Below, piece by piece: positions 1 to 5,324 of a stretch of DNA of 5,433 bases. The notes under the pieces are model-generated. The model saw only the letters and a list, made by a program, of their open reading frames with translations, was not told the origin of the DNA and made no database searches. Each line of letters starts with the position of its first letter. Positions within the stretch are counted from its first letter, which is position 1. Both the position numbers and the translations under genes were made by a program. The stretch covers positions 1 through 5,433 of the forward strand of contig JAQICQ010000144.1 in assembly GCA_027858455.1 (NCBI GenBank). Reading direction: 5' to 3'. Source of the stretch: Elusimicrobiota bacterium. GTDB taxonomy: Bacteria > CG03 > SLGR01 > JAGXOG01.

Positions 1-111
1 GATATATTAAAATAGGATGCGGAAAAAGATTGGATTTTAATAATTTAATACTATAGGGATTTTATCTTCTTATAGAATTATTAGAGAGAAAGCAGGGTGA
101 GATTAACTTAC

Positions 112-117
112 AGGAGG
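112..117 (+). promoter_or_regulatory. Strong Shine-Dalgarno site of the first gene
   Basis: A perfect AGGAGG lies 7 bases upstream of the ATG at 125, which fixes that start. Only this gene and the next have such a strong site. The downstream genes start inside or at the end of the preceding gene with weaker sites, so the two small proteins are probably made in excess over the ATPases (inference). Confidence 0.9.
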
Positions 118-124
118 ATAATTT

Positions 125-454
125 ATGAAAGTAGCAGTTTCAACTGACGGGAATGAAGTTTCGCAGCATTTTGGAAGATGCGAAGGGTATAATTTTTATG
201 AAGTTAAGGACGGTGAAGTAAAAAACCGTATTTACGAAGTAAATCCCGGCCACCAGCCGGGGGTTATACCAAAATGGTTAAATGAACGAGGAGCAAAAGT
301 AATAATAGCCGGCGGCGCGGGTCCGAAGGCCCAGGGATATTTCAATGATTTTGGTATGAAATGTGTTTTAGGTGTTTCGGGTAAGATAAGCGAGGTAATA
401 GAAAAATACGCATCCGGAGAATTAGAAGGCGGAGAGAGTTCTTGCGACCATTAG
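125..454 (+). CDS. NifX/NifB-like dinitrogenase iron-molybdenum cofactor-domain protein (first copy)
   Basis: This 109-residue cytoplasmic protein belongs to the dinitrogenase Fe-Mo cofactor biosynthesis domain family (Pfam Nitro_FeMo-Co, ribonuclease H-like fold). It includes NifX, NafY, the C-terminal part of NifB and the orange protein of Desulfovibrio; members bind or carry Fe-S or Mo-containing clusters. Visible landmarks are the N-terminal strand MKVAVSTDG, SQHFGRC (13-19), NPGHQPG (40-46), the glycine-rich GGAGPKAQ (63-70) and a C-terminal CDH (107-109). The Cys and His residues (H15, C19, H43, C107, H109) are possible cluster ligands. The whole domain is present at the usual length. 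No nif structural gene is in view, so a nitrogenase role is not supported. It opens the operon, and the next gene encodes a second, divergent member. Family assignment is firm; the bound cluster is unknown. Confidence 0.93.
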   Translation: MKVAVSTDGNEVSQHFGRCEGYNFYEVKDGEVKNRIYEVNPGHQPGVIPKWLNERGAKVIIAGGAGPKAQGYFNDFGMKCVLGVSGKISEVIEKYASGELEGGESSCDH

Positions 455-485
455 AAATATTTATTAGATTTAATTTATAAAAAAA

Positions 486-491
486 AGGAGG
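486..491 (+). promoter_or_regulatory. Strong Shine-Dalgarno site of the second NifX-like gene
   Basis: AGGAGG sits 8 bases before the ATG at 500, at the end of a 45-base AT-rich gap that holds no recognisable terminator. This supports independent, efficient translation initiation for the second small protein within the same transcript. Confidence 0.88.
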
Positions 492-499
492 ACAAAAAA

Positions 500-817
500 A
501 TGAACATTGCAAGTACGTCAACAGGAGGTTCAATGAGTGCCCAGGTAGCTCAGTCTTTTGGGAGGTGCGCTTATTTTATAATAGCCGACACCGATAATAT
601 TAAAGATTTCGAGCCTATTCAAAACAGCGCAGCTTCAGCGGCCGGAGGGGCAGGTCCGCAGGCGGCAAAAATAATAAATGAAAAAGGAGCGAAAATACTT
701 CTTACTTCAAAAGTCGGGCCTAATGCCGAAGGGGCTCTTAAAGAGTACGGTATCAAAGCAGTTGAAGGCATTTCGGGTAAAGTAAAAGATGCTATTGAAG
801 AATATGTAAATAAATGA
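500..817 (+). CDS. NifX/orange-protein-like dinitrogenase iron-molybdenum cofactor-domain protein (second copy)
   Basis: This 105-residue protein is a second member of the dinitrogenase Fe-Mo cofactor domain family. It shows an N-terminal strand (MNIASTSTGG), SFGRC (19-23), an aspartate-containing strand (FIIADTD, 26-32), AGGAGPQAA (48-56) and VGPNA (72-76). Compared with the first copy it lacks the NPGHQPG loop and the C-terminal CDH tail, and has a second GPNA turn. This pattern resembles the orange protein (ORP) subgroup, whose D. gigas member binds a Mo-Cu-S cluster. The only cysteine is C23, so any metal cluster would be held by few protein thiols, as would suit a non-covalently bound cluster (inference). 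Its stop codon overlaps the start of the ferredoxin-ATPase gene by four bases (ATGA), so the two are translationally coupled. Family is firm; subgroup assignment is tentative. Confidence 0.92.
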   Translation: MNIASTSTGGSMSAQVAQSFGRCAYFIIADTDNIKDFEPIQNSAASAAGGAGPQAAKIINEKGAKILLTSKVGPNAEGALKEYGIKAVEGISGKVKDAIEEYVNK

Positions 818-1650
818 AAAAAATTGCTGTTGCCTCCGGTAAAGGGGGAACCGGTAAATCTACTGTATCTCTTCTTTTTGCTCTTATCTTATCTGAAGAT
901 TACAGGGTTAAATTAATTGACTGCGATGTGGAAGAGCCTAACTGCCATCTCTTTTTAGAAGGGCCGGTTAAAAAACAAGAACCGGTGAAAATATTTTCAC
1001 CGGGCTTTGATTTAAATAAATGTACCCGCTGTAAAAAATGCGAGGAAGTATGTGAATTTAACGCCTTGGTGGTTACTGAAAAAAAGATACTTCATTTTCC
1101 TGAACTTTGCCATAACTGTAAGGGGTGTCTTATAGTATGCCCGGTAGGCGCGGTTTCCGATTCATATAGAGTTTCCGGTATAGTTTATGATAAAAGTATT
1201 GATAAAAAGTTGTCGCTGAGATATGCCGAACAAAATATAGGAGAGGCAAAAGCTTCTCCTTTAATTGAAGCAATTAAAAAAGATATCCAAAAAGATGTTC
1301 AGATTGTTATTTATGATTCACCGCCCGGCGCAGGATGTTCTATGGTTGAAACTGTCAATAATGCTGATTATGTCATTCTTATAGCCGAGCCGACGCCTTT
1401 CGGTCTGTCTGACCTAAAAGTTACCGTAGAGGTTTTAAAAAAGATTAATGTTCGGACCGGTCTTGTAATTAACAGTTCGCAAAAAGACAATTCAATTTTA
1501 ACTGATTATGCCTCAAACATCGGGTTGGATATACTTTTAAATATACCTTACAGCAAAGAATTTGCCCGAGAATACTCACGCGGAATAATAGTTCCGGATA
1601 TCTTTCCGGGACTGAAAGAAAGTGTTAAGGAGTTAATAAAAAGATTGTGA
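814..1650 (+). CDS. MinD-superfamily P-loop ATPase with inserted 2x[4Fe-4S] ferredoxin domain (first copy)
   Basis: This 278-residue cytoplasmic ATPase is of the MinD/Mrp type with an inserted bacterial ferredoxin module (COG1149-like). The deviant Walker A is KGGTGKS (10-16) with signature lysine K10. Switch I is DCDVEEPN (36-43), the Walker B/switch II region is YDSPPGAGC (167-175), and EPTPFGLSDL (192-201) is the usual conserved strand-loop. Between switch I and Walker B lies the ferredoxin insert, with cysteines 70, 73, 76, 80 and 99, 102, 105, 109 in two CxxCxxCxxxC motifs, each able to hold a [4Fe-4S] cluster. Homologues occur in pairs beside NifX/ORP-like proteins, as in the ORP complex of Desulfovibrio; the biochemical role is not settled. 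The start overlaps the previous gene by four bases with only a weak ribosome site. A perfect 22-base palindrome lies in codons 57-64, just before the insert. Confidence 0.95.
   Translation: MKKIAVASGKGGTGKSTVSLLFALILSEDYRVKLIDCDVEEPNCHLFLEGPVKKQEPVKIFSPGFDLNKCTRCKKCEEVCEFNALVVTEKKILHFPELCHNCKGCLIVCPVGAVSDSYRVSGIVYDKSIDKKLSLRYAEQNIGEAKASPLIEAIKKDIQKDVQIVIYDSPPGAGCSMVETVNNADYVILIAEPTPFGLSDLKVTVEVLKKINVRTGLVINSSQKDNSILTDYASNIGLDILLNIPYSKEFAREYSRGIIVPDIFPGLKESVKELIKRL
982..1003. repeat. Perfect 22-base palindrome inside the first ferredoxin-ATPase gene
   Basis: CCGGTGAAAAT (982-992) is followed at once by its exact reverse complement (993-1003), with no mismatch and no spacer. As RNA it could fold into a 9-bp stem with an ATAT loop. 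It encodes P57 to the first base of G64, directly upstream of the first ferredoxin cysteine. The left arm also overlaps a second possible hairpin, CCGGTT (964-969) with AACCGG (980-985); the two foldings exclude each other. No T-run follows the palindrome, so it is not a normal intrinsic terminator. Function is unknown. Confidence 0.9.
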
Positions 1651-2261
1651 GCGTATTTGATAAAAATGCCGAAAGATACGACCGGTGGTATGATAAAAAT
1701 AAAGAGATATTCTTAAGCGAGGTAGAGGCACTTAGTTATTTTATGCCTTCCACAGGTATTGGTATTGAGATAGGGGTAGGTACCGGACGGTTTGCTCAAA
1801 AGCTCAATATAGCTTATGGTATAGATCCTTCGGTGAAGATGCTCCGAAAAGCTAAAAAGAGAGGTGTTAATATTACTGAAGGCGCCGGAGAAAATATGCC
1901 ATTTAAAGACGGTAGTTTTGATTATGCTTTAAGTGTGGTAACAATTTGTTTTGTTAATGATCCTGTTAAAGTTTTAAAAGAAACTTACCGGATACTTGAC
2001 GATAAAGGCATAGTTGTAATAGGGTTTATTGAAAAAGAAAGTGATCTCGGGAAATTTTACCAAACAAAGAAAGAAAGTATATTTTATAATGAAGCTAAGT
2101 TTTATACTTTTAAGGAAATAAAAAGTTTTTTAGAAAAAGTTGGTTTTAATTATGCCGGCGCCAGACAGGTTTTGTTTAATGGTTTGAAGTCTAAAGAAAG
2201 AGAAAAATCGCGGCCGGGTTATGGTGACGGTGGATTTGTCGCGGTAAAAGGAATAAAATGA
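1647..2261 (+). CDS. Class I SAM-dependent methyltransferase
   Basis: This 204-residue protein has the Rossmann-type methyltransferase pattern of the Methyltransf_11 group. It begins with the FDKNAERYDRWYD segment (4-16) common in this group. Motif I is EIGVGTGRF (41-49), which binds S-adenosylmethionine. GIDPS (58-62) carries the acidic residue at the end of strand 2, and the ENMPFKDGSFDYALS region (82-96) covers the post-I and motif II strands. It lacks signal or membrane segments, so it should be cytosolic. The methyl acceptor cannot be read from the sequence. The gene starts with GTG, overlapping the previous stop by four bases (GTGA). An AAGGAG at 1627-1632 is 14 bases away, which is far, so initiation probably depends on coupling. 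It lies exactly between the two ferredoxin-ATPase genes and overlaps both, which argues for a role in the same process. Confidence 0.9.
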   Translation: MSVFDKNAERYDRWYDKNKEIFLSEVEALSYFMPSTGIGIEIGVGTGRFAQKLNIAYGIDPSVKMLRKAKKRGVNITEGAGENMPFKDGSFDYALSVVTICFVNDPVKVLKETYRILDDKGIVVIGFIEKESDLGKFYQTKKESIFYNEAKFYTFKEIKSFLEKVGFNYAGARQVLFNGLKSKEREKSRPGYGDGGFVAVKGIK

Positions 2262-3121
2262 AAGAAGTACTTGTAATAAGCGGAAAAGGCGGCACGGGTA
2301 AGACTTCAATAACCGCGGCACTGGCAGTTCTTCAAAAAAGAATTGCTGTGGCTGATTGTGATGTAGACGCGCCGGATCTGCATATTCTCTTAAAGCCTCG
2401 TAGAAAATCGGAAGAAGAGTTTATCGGGATGAAAGAAGCTTTTATCGATCATTCAAAATGCACTAATTGTGGAATATGTTATGAGGTTTGCGAGTTTGAC
2501 GCGATATCTAAAGATATTAAAAAAATACCATTTCGCTGTGAAGGTTGCGGGGTCTGCAGCTGGAATTGCCCGGCCGGCGCGATAAAGATGAAAGATACCG
2601 TTACAGCTAAAACTTATATTGCGGATATAAATAATGGCATTATGGTGCATGCCGATCTTTATCCCGGCGCTGAGCATTCCGGAAAACTTGCATCCCGGGT
2701 TAAGGAAATATTAAGGCAAAAAGCGCAAGCAGAAAACTTTAATAAAAAACTTATTGACGGCCCTCCCGGTATAGGATGTCCGGTAATTTCATCGTTAAGC
2801 GGTGTTGGTTTAGCGGTGATAATTACAGAGCCCACTGTCAGCGGAATCCATGATATGGAAAGAATACTTAAGCTTTGCCGGCATTTTAACGTTGAGCCGG
2901 AGGTTGTAATAAATAAATTTGATTTAAATAAGGAAAAAAGCAGTGAAATAGAACGTTATTTAGATAAAGAGGGTTATAGCTTAATTGAAAAGATACCTTT
3001 CTCAAGAAAATTTGTAGATGCGCTTAAAAAATGTAAAACTATAGTTGAGTTTGAACCCGAAGGCATCTTAACTCAAAAAATAAAGAATATAAACAGTAAA
3101 ATATGGAGTAAAAATGAGTGA
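2258..3121 (+). CDS. MinD-superfamily P-loop ATPase with inserted 2x[4Fe-4S] ferredoxin domain (second copy)
   Basis: This 287-residue paralogue of the earlier ferredoxin-ATPase has the same architecture. Walker A is KGGTGKT (10-16), switch I DCDVDAPD (33-40), the ferredoxin insert has cysteines 68, 71, 74, 78 and 94, 97, 100, 104, the Walker B region is DGPPGIGCPV (167-176), and EPTVSGIHD (191-199) follows. C174, directly after the Walker B loop, matches C175 of the first copy. All nucleotide-binding and cluster-binding residues are present in both, so neither looks degenerate. MinD-type ATPases dimerise in the ATP state, and the pair may form a heterodimer (inference). The start overlaps the methyltransferase stop (ATGA) and has an AAGGA site 5 bases upstream. 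In Desulfovibrio, two such ATPases belong to the ORP complex. The exact function, whether cluster transfer, electron transfer or positioning, is not known. Confidence 0.95.
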   Translation: MKEVLVISGKGGTGKTSITAALAVLQKRIAVADCDVDAPDLHILLKPRRKSEEEFIGMKEAFIDHSKCTNCGICYEVCEFDAISKDIKKIPFRCEGCGVCSWNCPAGAIKMKDTVTAKTYIADINNGIMVHADLYPGAEHSGKLASRVKEILRQKAQAENFNKKLIDGPPGIGCPVISSLSGVGLAVIITEPTVSGIHDMERILKLCRHFNVEPEVVINKFDLNKEKSSEIERYLDKEGYSLIEKIPFSRKFVDALKKCKTIVEFEPEGILTQKIKNINSKIWSKNE

Positions 3122-3932
3122 TAATAAAGCAAAGATAAAAGAAAACTTTAAAGATATAGATAAAAAGATAATAGTGCTTTCTAATAAAGGCGGAGTCGGA
3201 AAATCCGCGATAAGTATTAATTTAGCTTATTATCTTGCGGAGGCAGGATATAAAATAGGGCTTTTTGACGCGGACCTTCACGGACCTTCGGCGGTTAAGG
3301 CAATGGGGCTGGAAAAAGAAACCGTTAAGTCTGACGGTGAAAAGATAATGCCTCTTCAAAAAGGGAATCTTAAAGTTATATCTATGGCTTCATTTATAGA
3401 AAGCGAGGATTCTCCGCTTATCTGGCGGGGCCCTATGAAGATGAAAGCCATACAGCAGTTTGCCGGTGACGTTAAGTGGGGGAAACTGGATTTTATGATA
3501 GTGGATTGTCCTCCCGGAACCGGCGACGAACCTTTAAGTGTTGTTCAGCTTTTTGACGGAATTGACGGGGGTGTAGTTGTTACAACCCCTCAGGATATAG
3601 CTTTGCTTGATTCACGAAAAGCAGTGAATTTTTTAAAAGAGCTGAATGTTCCGATACTCGGTGTAATTGAAAATATGAGCGGTTTTAAATGTCCTCACTG
3701 CAATAAAAATATAGATATTTTTAAAGAAGGGGGAGGTAAAAAAGCTGCTGCCCGGCTATATGTGGAATATCTTGGGAAAATTCCGCTGGACATAAATGTT
3801 GTTGAATCTATGGATAAGGGACTTGACCTTTTTAAAGAATTTCCTCAAACACCGGCGGCTTTACAATTAAATAAGATAGGCAAAAAAATAAGAGAATCAT
3901 TAAAAGTAATTCTAAAAGAGAATGGAAAATAA
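3114..3932 (+). CDS. mrp: Mrp/NBP35-family Fe-S cluster carrier ATPase
   Basis: This 272-residue cytosolic P-loop ATPase belongs to the Mrp/NBP35/ApbC family, whose dimers hold a bridging [4Fe-4S] cluster and deliver Fe-S clusters to apo-proteins. Visible marks are Walker A KGGVGKS (25-31), FDADLHGPS (51-59), WRGPMKMKAI (104-113), the Walker B region IVDCPPGTGDEP (129-140), TTPQDIALLD (157-166), and ENMSGFKCPHC (186-196), whose CPHC cysteines 193 and 196 are the conserved bridging-cluster ligands. The N-terminal MIP18/DUF59 domain of many bacterial Mrp proteins and the N-terminal cysteine cluster of NBP35 are both absent, so this is the short core form. Unlike Desulfovibrio MrpORP, it carries no fused ORP domain; free NifX/ORP-like proteins are encoded upstream instead. 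It overlaps the previous gene by eight bases, with GGAG 5 bases before its ATG. Confidence 0.95.
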   Translation: MSDNKAKIKENFKDIDKKIIVLSNKGGVGKSAISINLAYYLAEAGYKIGLFDADLHGPSAVKAMGLEKETVKSDGEKIMPLQKGNLKVISMASFIESEDSPLIWRGPMKMKAIQQFAGDVKWGKLDFMIVDCPPGTGDEPLSVVQLFDGIDGGVVVTTPQDIALLDSRKAVNFLKELNVPILGVIENMSGFKCPHCNKNIDIFKEGGGKKAAARLYVEYLGKIPLDINVVESMDKGLDLFKEFPQTPAALQLNKIGKKIRESLKVILKENGK

Positions 3933-4236
3933 ATTAAATTATGAAAATATAGATAAAGCCAGGAGGCTTCTCGGTTTAAAGAGTGAAGCAACTTTAAGCG
4001 AGATAAAGTCCGCCTATAATAAACTTTCTTTAAAGTATCATCCGGACAGATGTAAAGAGGAAGATAAAAAAAAATGCGAAGAGAAGTTTAAAGAAATTTT
4101 AAAGGCGTATAAAACAATTCAAAAATATTGTGAAATACATAAGTTTTCTTTTAAGGAAGATAAGGTAGAAAAAGTATCGCCGCAGGAAAAATATAAAAAT
4201 CATATGAAAAGATTTTATGAAGACTGGTGGTTTTAA
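3922..4236 (+). CDS. Stand-alone J-domain (DnaJ-like) co-chaperone
   Basis: This small 104-residue protein is mostly a J-domain. It has helix I around 11-17, a basic helix II (28-38), the HPD motif at 40-42 (KYHPDR) that stimulates DnaK ATPase, and helix III (about 53-70, KFKEILKAYKTIQKYC). The Gly/Phe, zinc-finger and substrate-binding domains of true DnaJ are missing, so it is a class C J-protein that recruits Hsp70 to a particular client. The C-terminal part is charged and ends in an aromatic tail, RFYEDWWF (97-104), which could be the client-contact site (inference). Cysteines 44, 52 and 70 are present, but no CxxC zinc motif is seen. It overlaps the Mrp gene by 11 bases and the exporter start by one, so it should act with one of these products. 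Hsc20/HscB is a precedent for a J-protein serving Fe-S assembly, though this is not HscB. Confidence 0.9.
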   Translation: MENKLNYENIDKARRLLGLKSEATLSEIKSAYNKLSLKYHPDRCKEEDKKKCEEKFKEILKAYKTIQKYCEIHKFSFKEDKVEKVSPQEKYKNHMKRFYEDWWF

Positions 4237-5273
4237 TGGAGCATATATTTTTACATAGTTTAGAACACGCGTTGACCATTACCGGTTTTGTTTTTGCTAT
4301 GATGCTCTTGATTGACTATGGAAATATACTTACCCGCGGCAGACTTGATGCGGCCCTCGGCAAAAGGCAGGGGTTTCAGTATCTAATTACTTCTTTTCTC
4401 GGAACTACGCCGGGATGTCTGGGCGCATTTATGAACGTATCGTTTTATATGCACGGGGTAATAACCTTCGGCGCACTGGTCGGGGGAATGATAGCTACTT
4501 CCGGCGACGAAGCTTTTGTAATGCTGGCCCAATTTCCTAAAGCCGCACTCTTACTTTTTGCTATACTTTTTGTTCTGGGCATAGCCGGCGGGTTCTTATC
4601 GGATAAATTCTGCAAGATTTTCGGGATAAAATATATGCCTGGGGAATGTAGGATTTATAATGATATATCAAAAAAATGCAACTGCCGCCCCCTGGGATTA
4701 AAAGAGATATACAAAGAGTTTAAAAATATATCATTAAGCCGGTTTTTGCTTATGGCGGTAATAGTAACTTATATATACCTTTTTTTTACCGGTATAATTG
4801 GTCCCGGAGCGTGGAATTGGGTAAGGGTTACTGCCCTCGCTCTTTTAGTCATGTCGTTATTTATCGTGGTGACAGTAGATGAACATTATCTTCAGGAACA
4901 TGTCTGGAATCATATATTTAAAAAGCATGTAGGAAGTATTTTTTTGTGGAGTTTAGCGGTGCTGGCGGTCTTGAATTTCGGTCTGGTTTTCTGGAATATA
5001 GAAGGTTTTGTTAAAAGCCACATGGTATGGGTCCTTCTTATAAGCGTTATTATCGGGATAATCCCGGAATCAGGGCCTCATCTTATTTTTGTGATGATGT
5101 TTGCAAAAGGGTTGATTCCTTTTTCTGTATTAGTTGCCGGCTCTATTGTTCAGGACGGCCACGGAATGCTTCCTCTTTTTGCTTATTCGGTAAAAGATGC
5201 CCTTAAAGTTAAGCTCTTTAATGTCGTCATAGGGCTTACGGTCGGGGGCGCTCTGTATTTTTTTGGATTTTAA
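4236..5273 (+). CDS. Putative manganese/heavy-metal exporter, polytopic membrane protein (ArsP_2-like family)
   Basis: This 345-residue inner-membrane protein resembles the family annotated as putative 10TM heavy-metal exporter or putative manganese transporter (Pfam ArsP_2). Hydrophobic segments lie near residues 12-31, 62-88, 94-120, 169-190, 196-214, 233-255, 262-282, 293-305 and 326-345. Family-like motifs include FLGTTPGCLGAF (54-65), TSGDEAF (88-94), a polar metal-ligand candidate DEHYLQEHVWNHIFKKH (215-231), IIPESGPHLIF (275-285) and SIVQDGHGMLPL (303-314). A cytoplasmic-looking loop holds C138, C148 and C150. The substrate is not proven for this family; Mn, other divalent metals or an oxyanion are possible. 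The ATG at 4236 is chosen because it overlaps the J-protein stop (TAATG) and has GGTGG 5 bases upstream. An in-frame GTG at 4227 would add three residues. Last gene of the coupled series. Confidence 0.88.
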   Translation: MEHIFLHSLEHALTITGFVFAMMLLIDYGNILTRGRLDAALGKRQGFQYLITSFLGTTPGCLGAFMNVSFYMHGVITFGALVGGMIATSGDEAFVMLAQFPKAALLLFAILFVLGIAGGFLSDKFCKIFGIKYMPGECRIYNDISKKCNCRPLGLKEIYKEFKNISLSRFLLMAVIVTYIYLFFTGIIGPGAWNWVRVTALALLVMSLFIVVTVDEHYLQEHVWNHIFKKHVGSIFLWSLAVLAVLNFGLVFWNIEGFVKSHMVWVLLISVIIGIIPESGPHLIFVMMFAKGLIPFSVLVAGSIVQDGHGMLPLFAYSVKDALKVKLFNVVIGLTVGGALYFFGF

Positions 5274-5288
5274 TCTTTACAAAAAAAT

Positions 5289-5316
5289 TTGACAGATACG
5301 GTATATTTTGTAAAAT
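5289..5316 (+). promoter_or_regulatory. Sigma70-type promoter for the ModE-like gene
   Basis: A perfect -35 box TTGACA (5289-5294) is separated by 16 bases from TAAAAT (5311-5316), one mismatch from the -10 consensus. Transcription would start near 5322-5324, almost at the ATG at 5325, so the transcript would be nearly leaderless. The gene can therefore be expressed apart from the upstream operon. Confidence 0.6.
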
Positions 5317-5322
5317 ACAACG
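5299..5322. promoter_or_regulatory. ModE-box-like operator overlapping the promoter
   Basis: This 24-base imperfect palindrome has a perfect core TATTTT-GT-AAAATA (5304-5317) and outer CG...CG. Read from the outside, its half-sites are CGGTATAT (plus strand) and CGTTGTAT (minus strand), each matching CGTTATAT at 7 of 8 positions, with 8 bases between them. This is the same half-site and spacing as the E. coli modA ModE operator as I recall it. It covers the -10 box and predicted start, so bound protein would block transcription, and autoregulation is the simplest reading (inference). Confidence 0.55.
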
Positions 5323-5324
5323 CA

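Noticed and set aside
3..56. Short open stretch in frame 3 ending in TAG at 54-56 (17 codons), possibly the tail of an upstream gene
   Set aside because: Too short, no recognisable motif and no start in view; it may be non-coding.
42..59. Sequence resembling a phage T7 promoter (TAATACTATAGGGA)
   Set aside because: The central part of the T7 consensus is missing; the match is to two separated AT-rich pieces and there is no phage context.
30..78. Possible promoters for the operon (TTGGAT/TATAGG at 30-57; TAGAAT at 73-78)
   Set aside because: The boxes match consensus poorly or lack a partner at correct spacing; the AT-rich leader gives several equal candidates, so none is called.
1..124. Search for a second ModE-like box in the operon leader, starting from GATATATT at 1-8
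   Set aside because: The second half-site is absent at the expected distance.
245..261. GC-rich hairpin CCCGGC-N5-GCCGGG in the first NifX-like gene
   Set aside because: It encodes the repeated Pro-Gly of the conserved NPGHQPG motif, which explains it, and no T-run follows.
342..533. Minus-strand open frames (342-533, 2130-2321, 2453-2677)
   Set aside because: They lie opposite well-supported genes, have no family motifs and are low-complexity shadows of the coding strand.
125..817. Interpretation as a nitrogen-fixation locus
   Set aside because: No nifH, nifD, nifK, nifE, nifN or radical-SAM nifB is present; the NifX-like domain alone is widespread in non-fixing anaerobes.
3271..3290. Tandem near-perfect 10-base direct repeat CGGACCTTC(A/G)
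   Set aside because: It encodes the conserved DLHGPS segment of Mrp proteins, so the repeat is a coincidence of codon choice.
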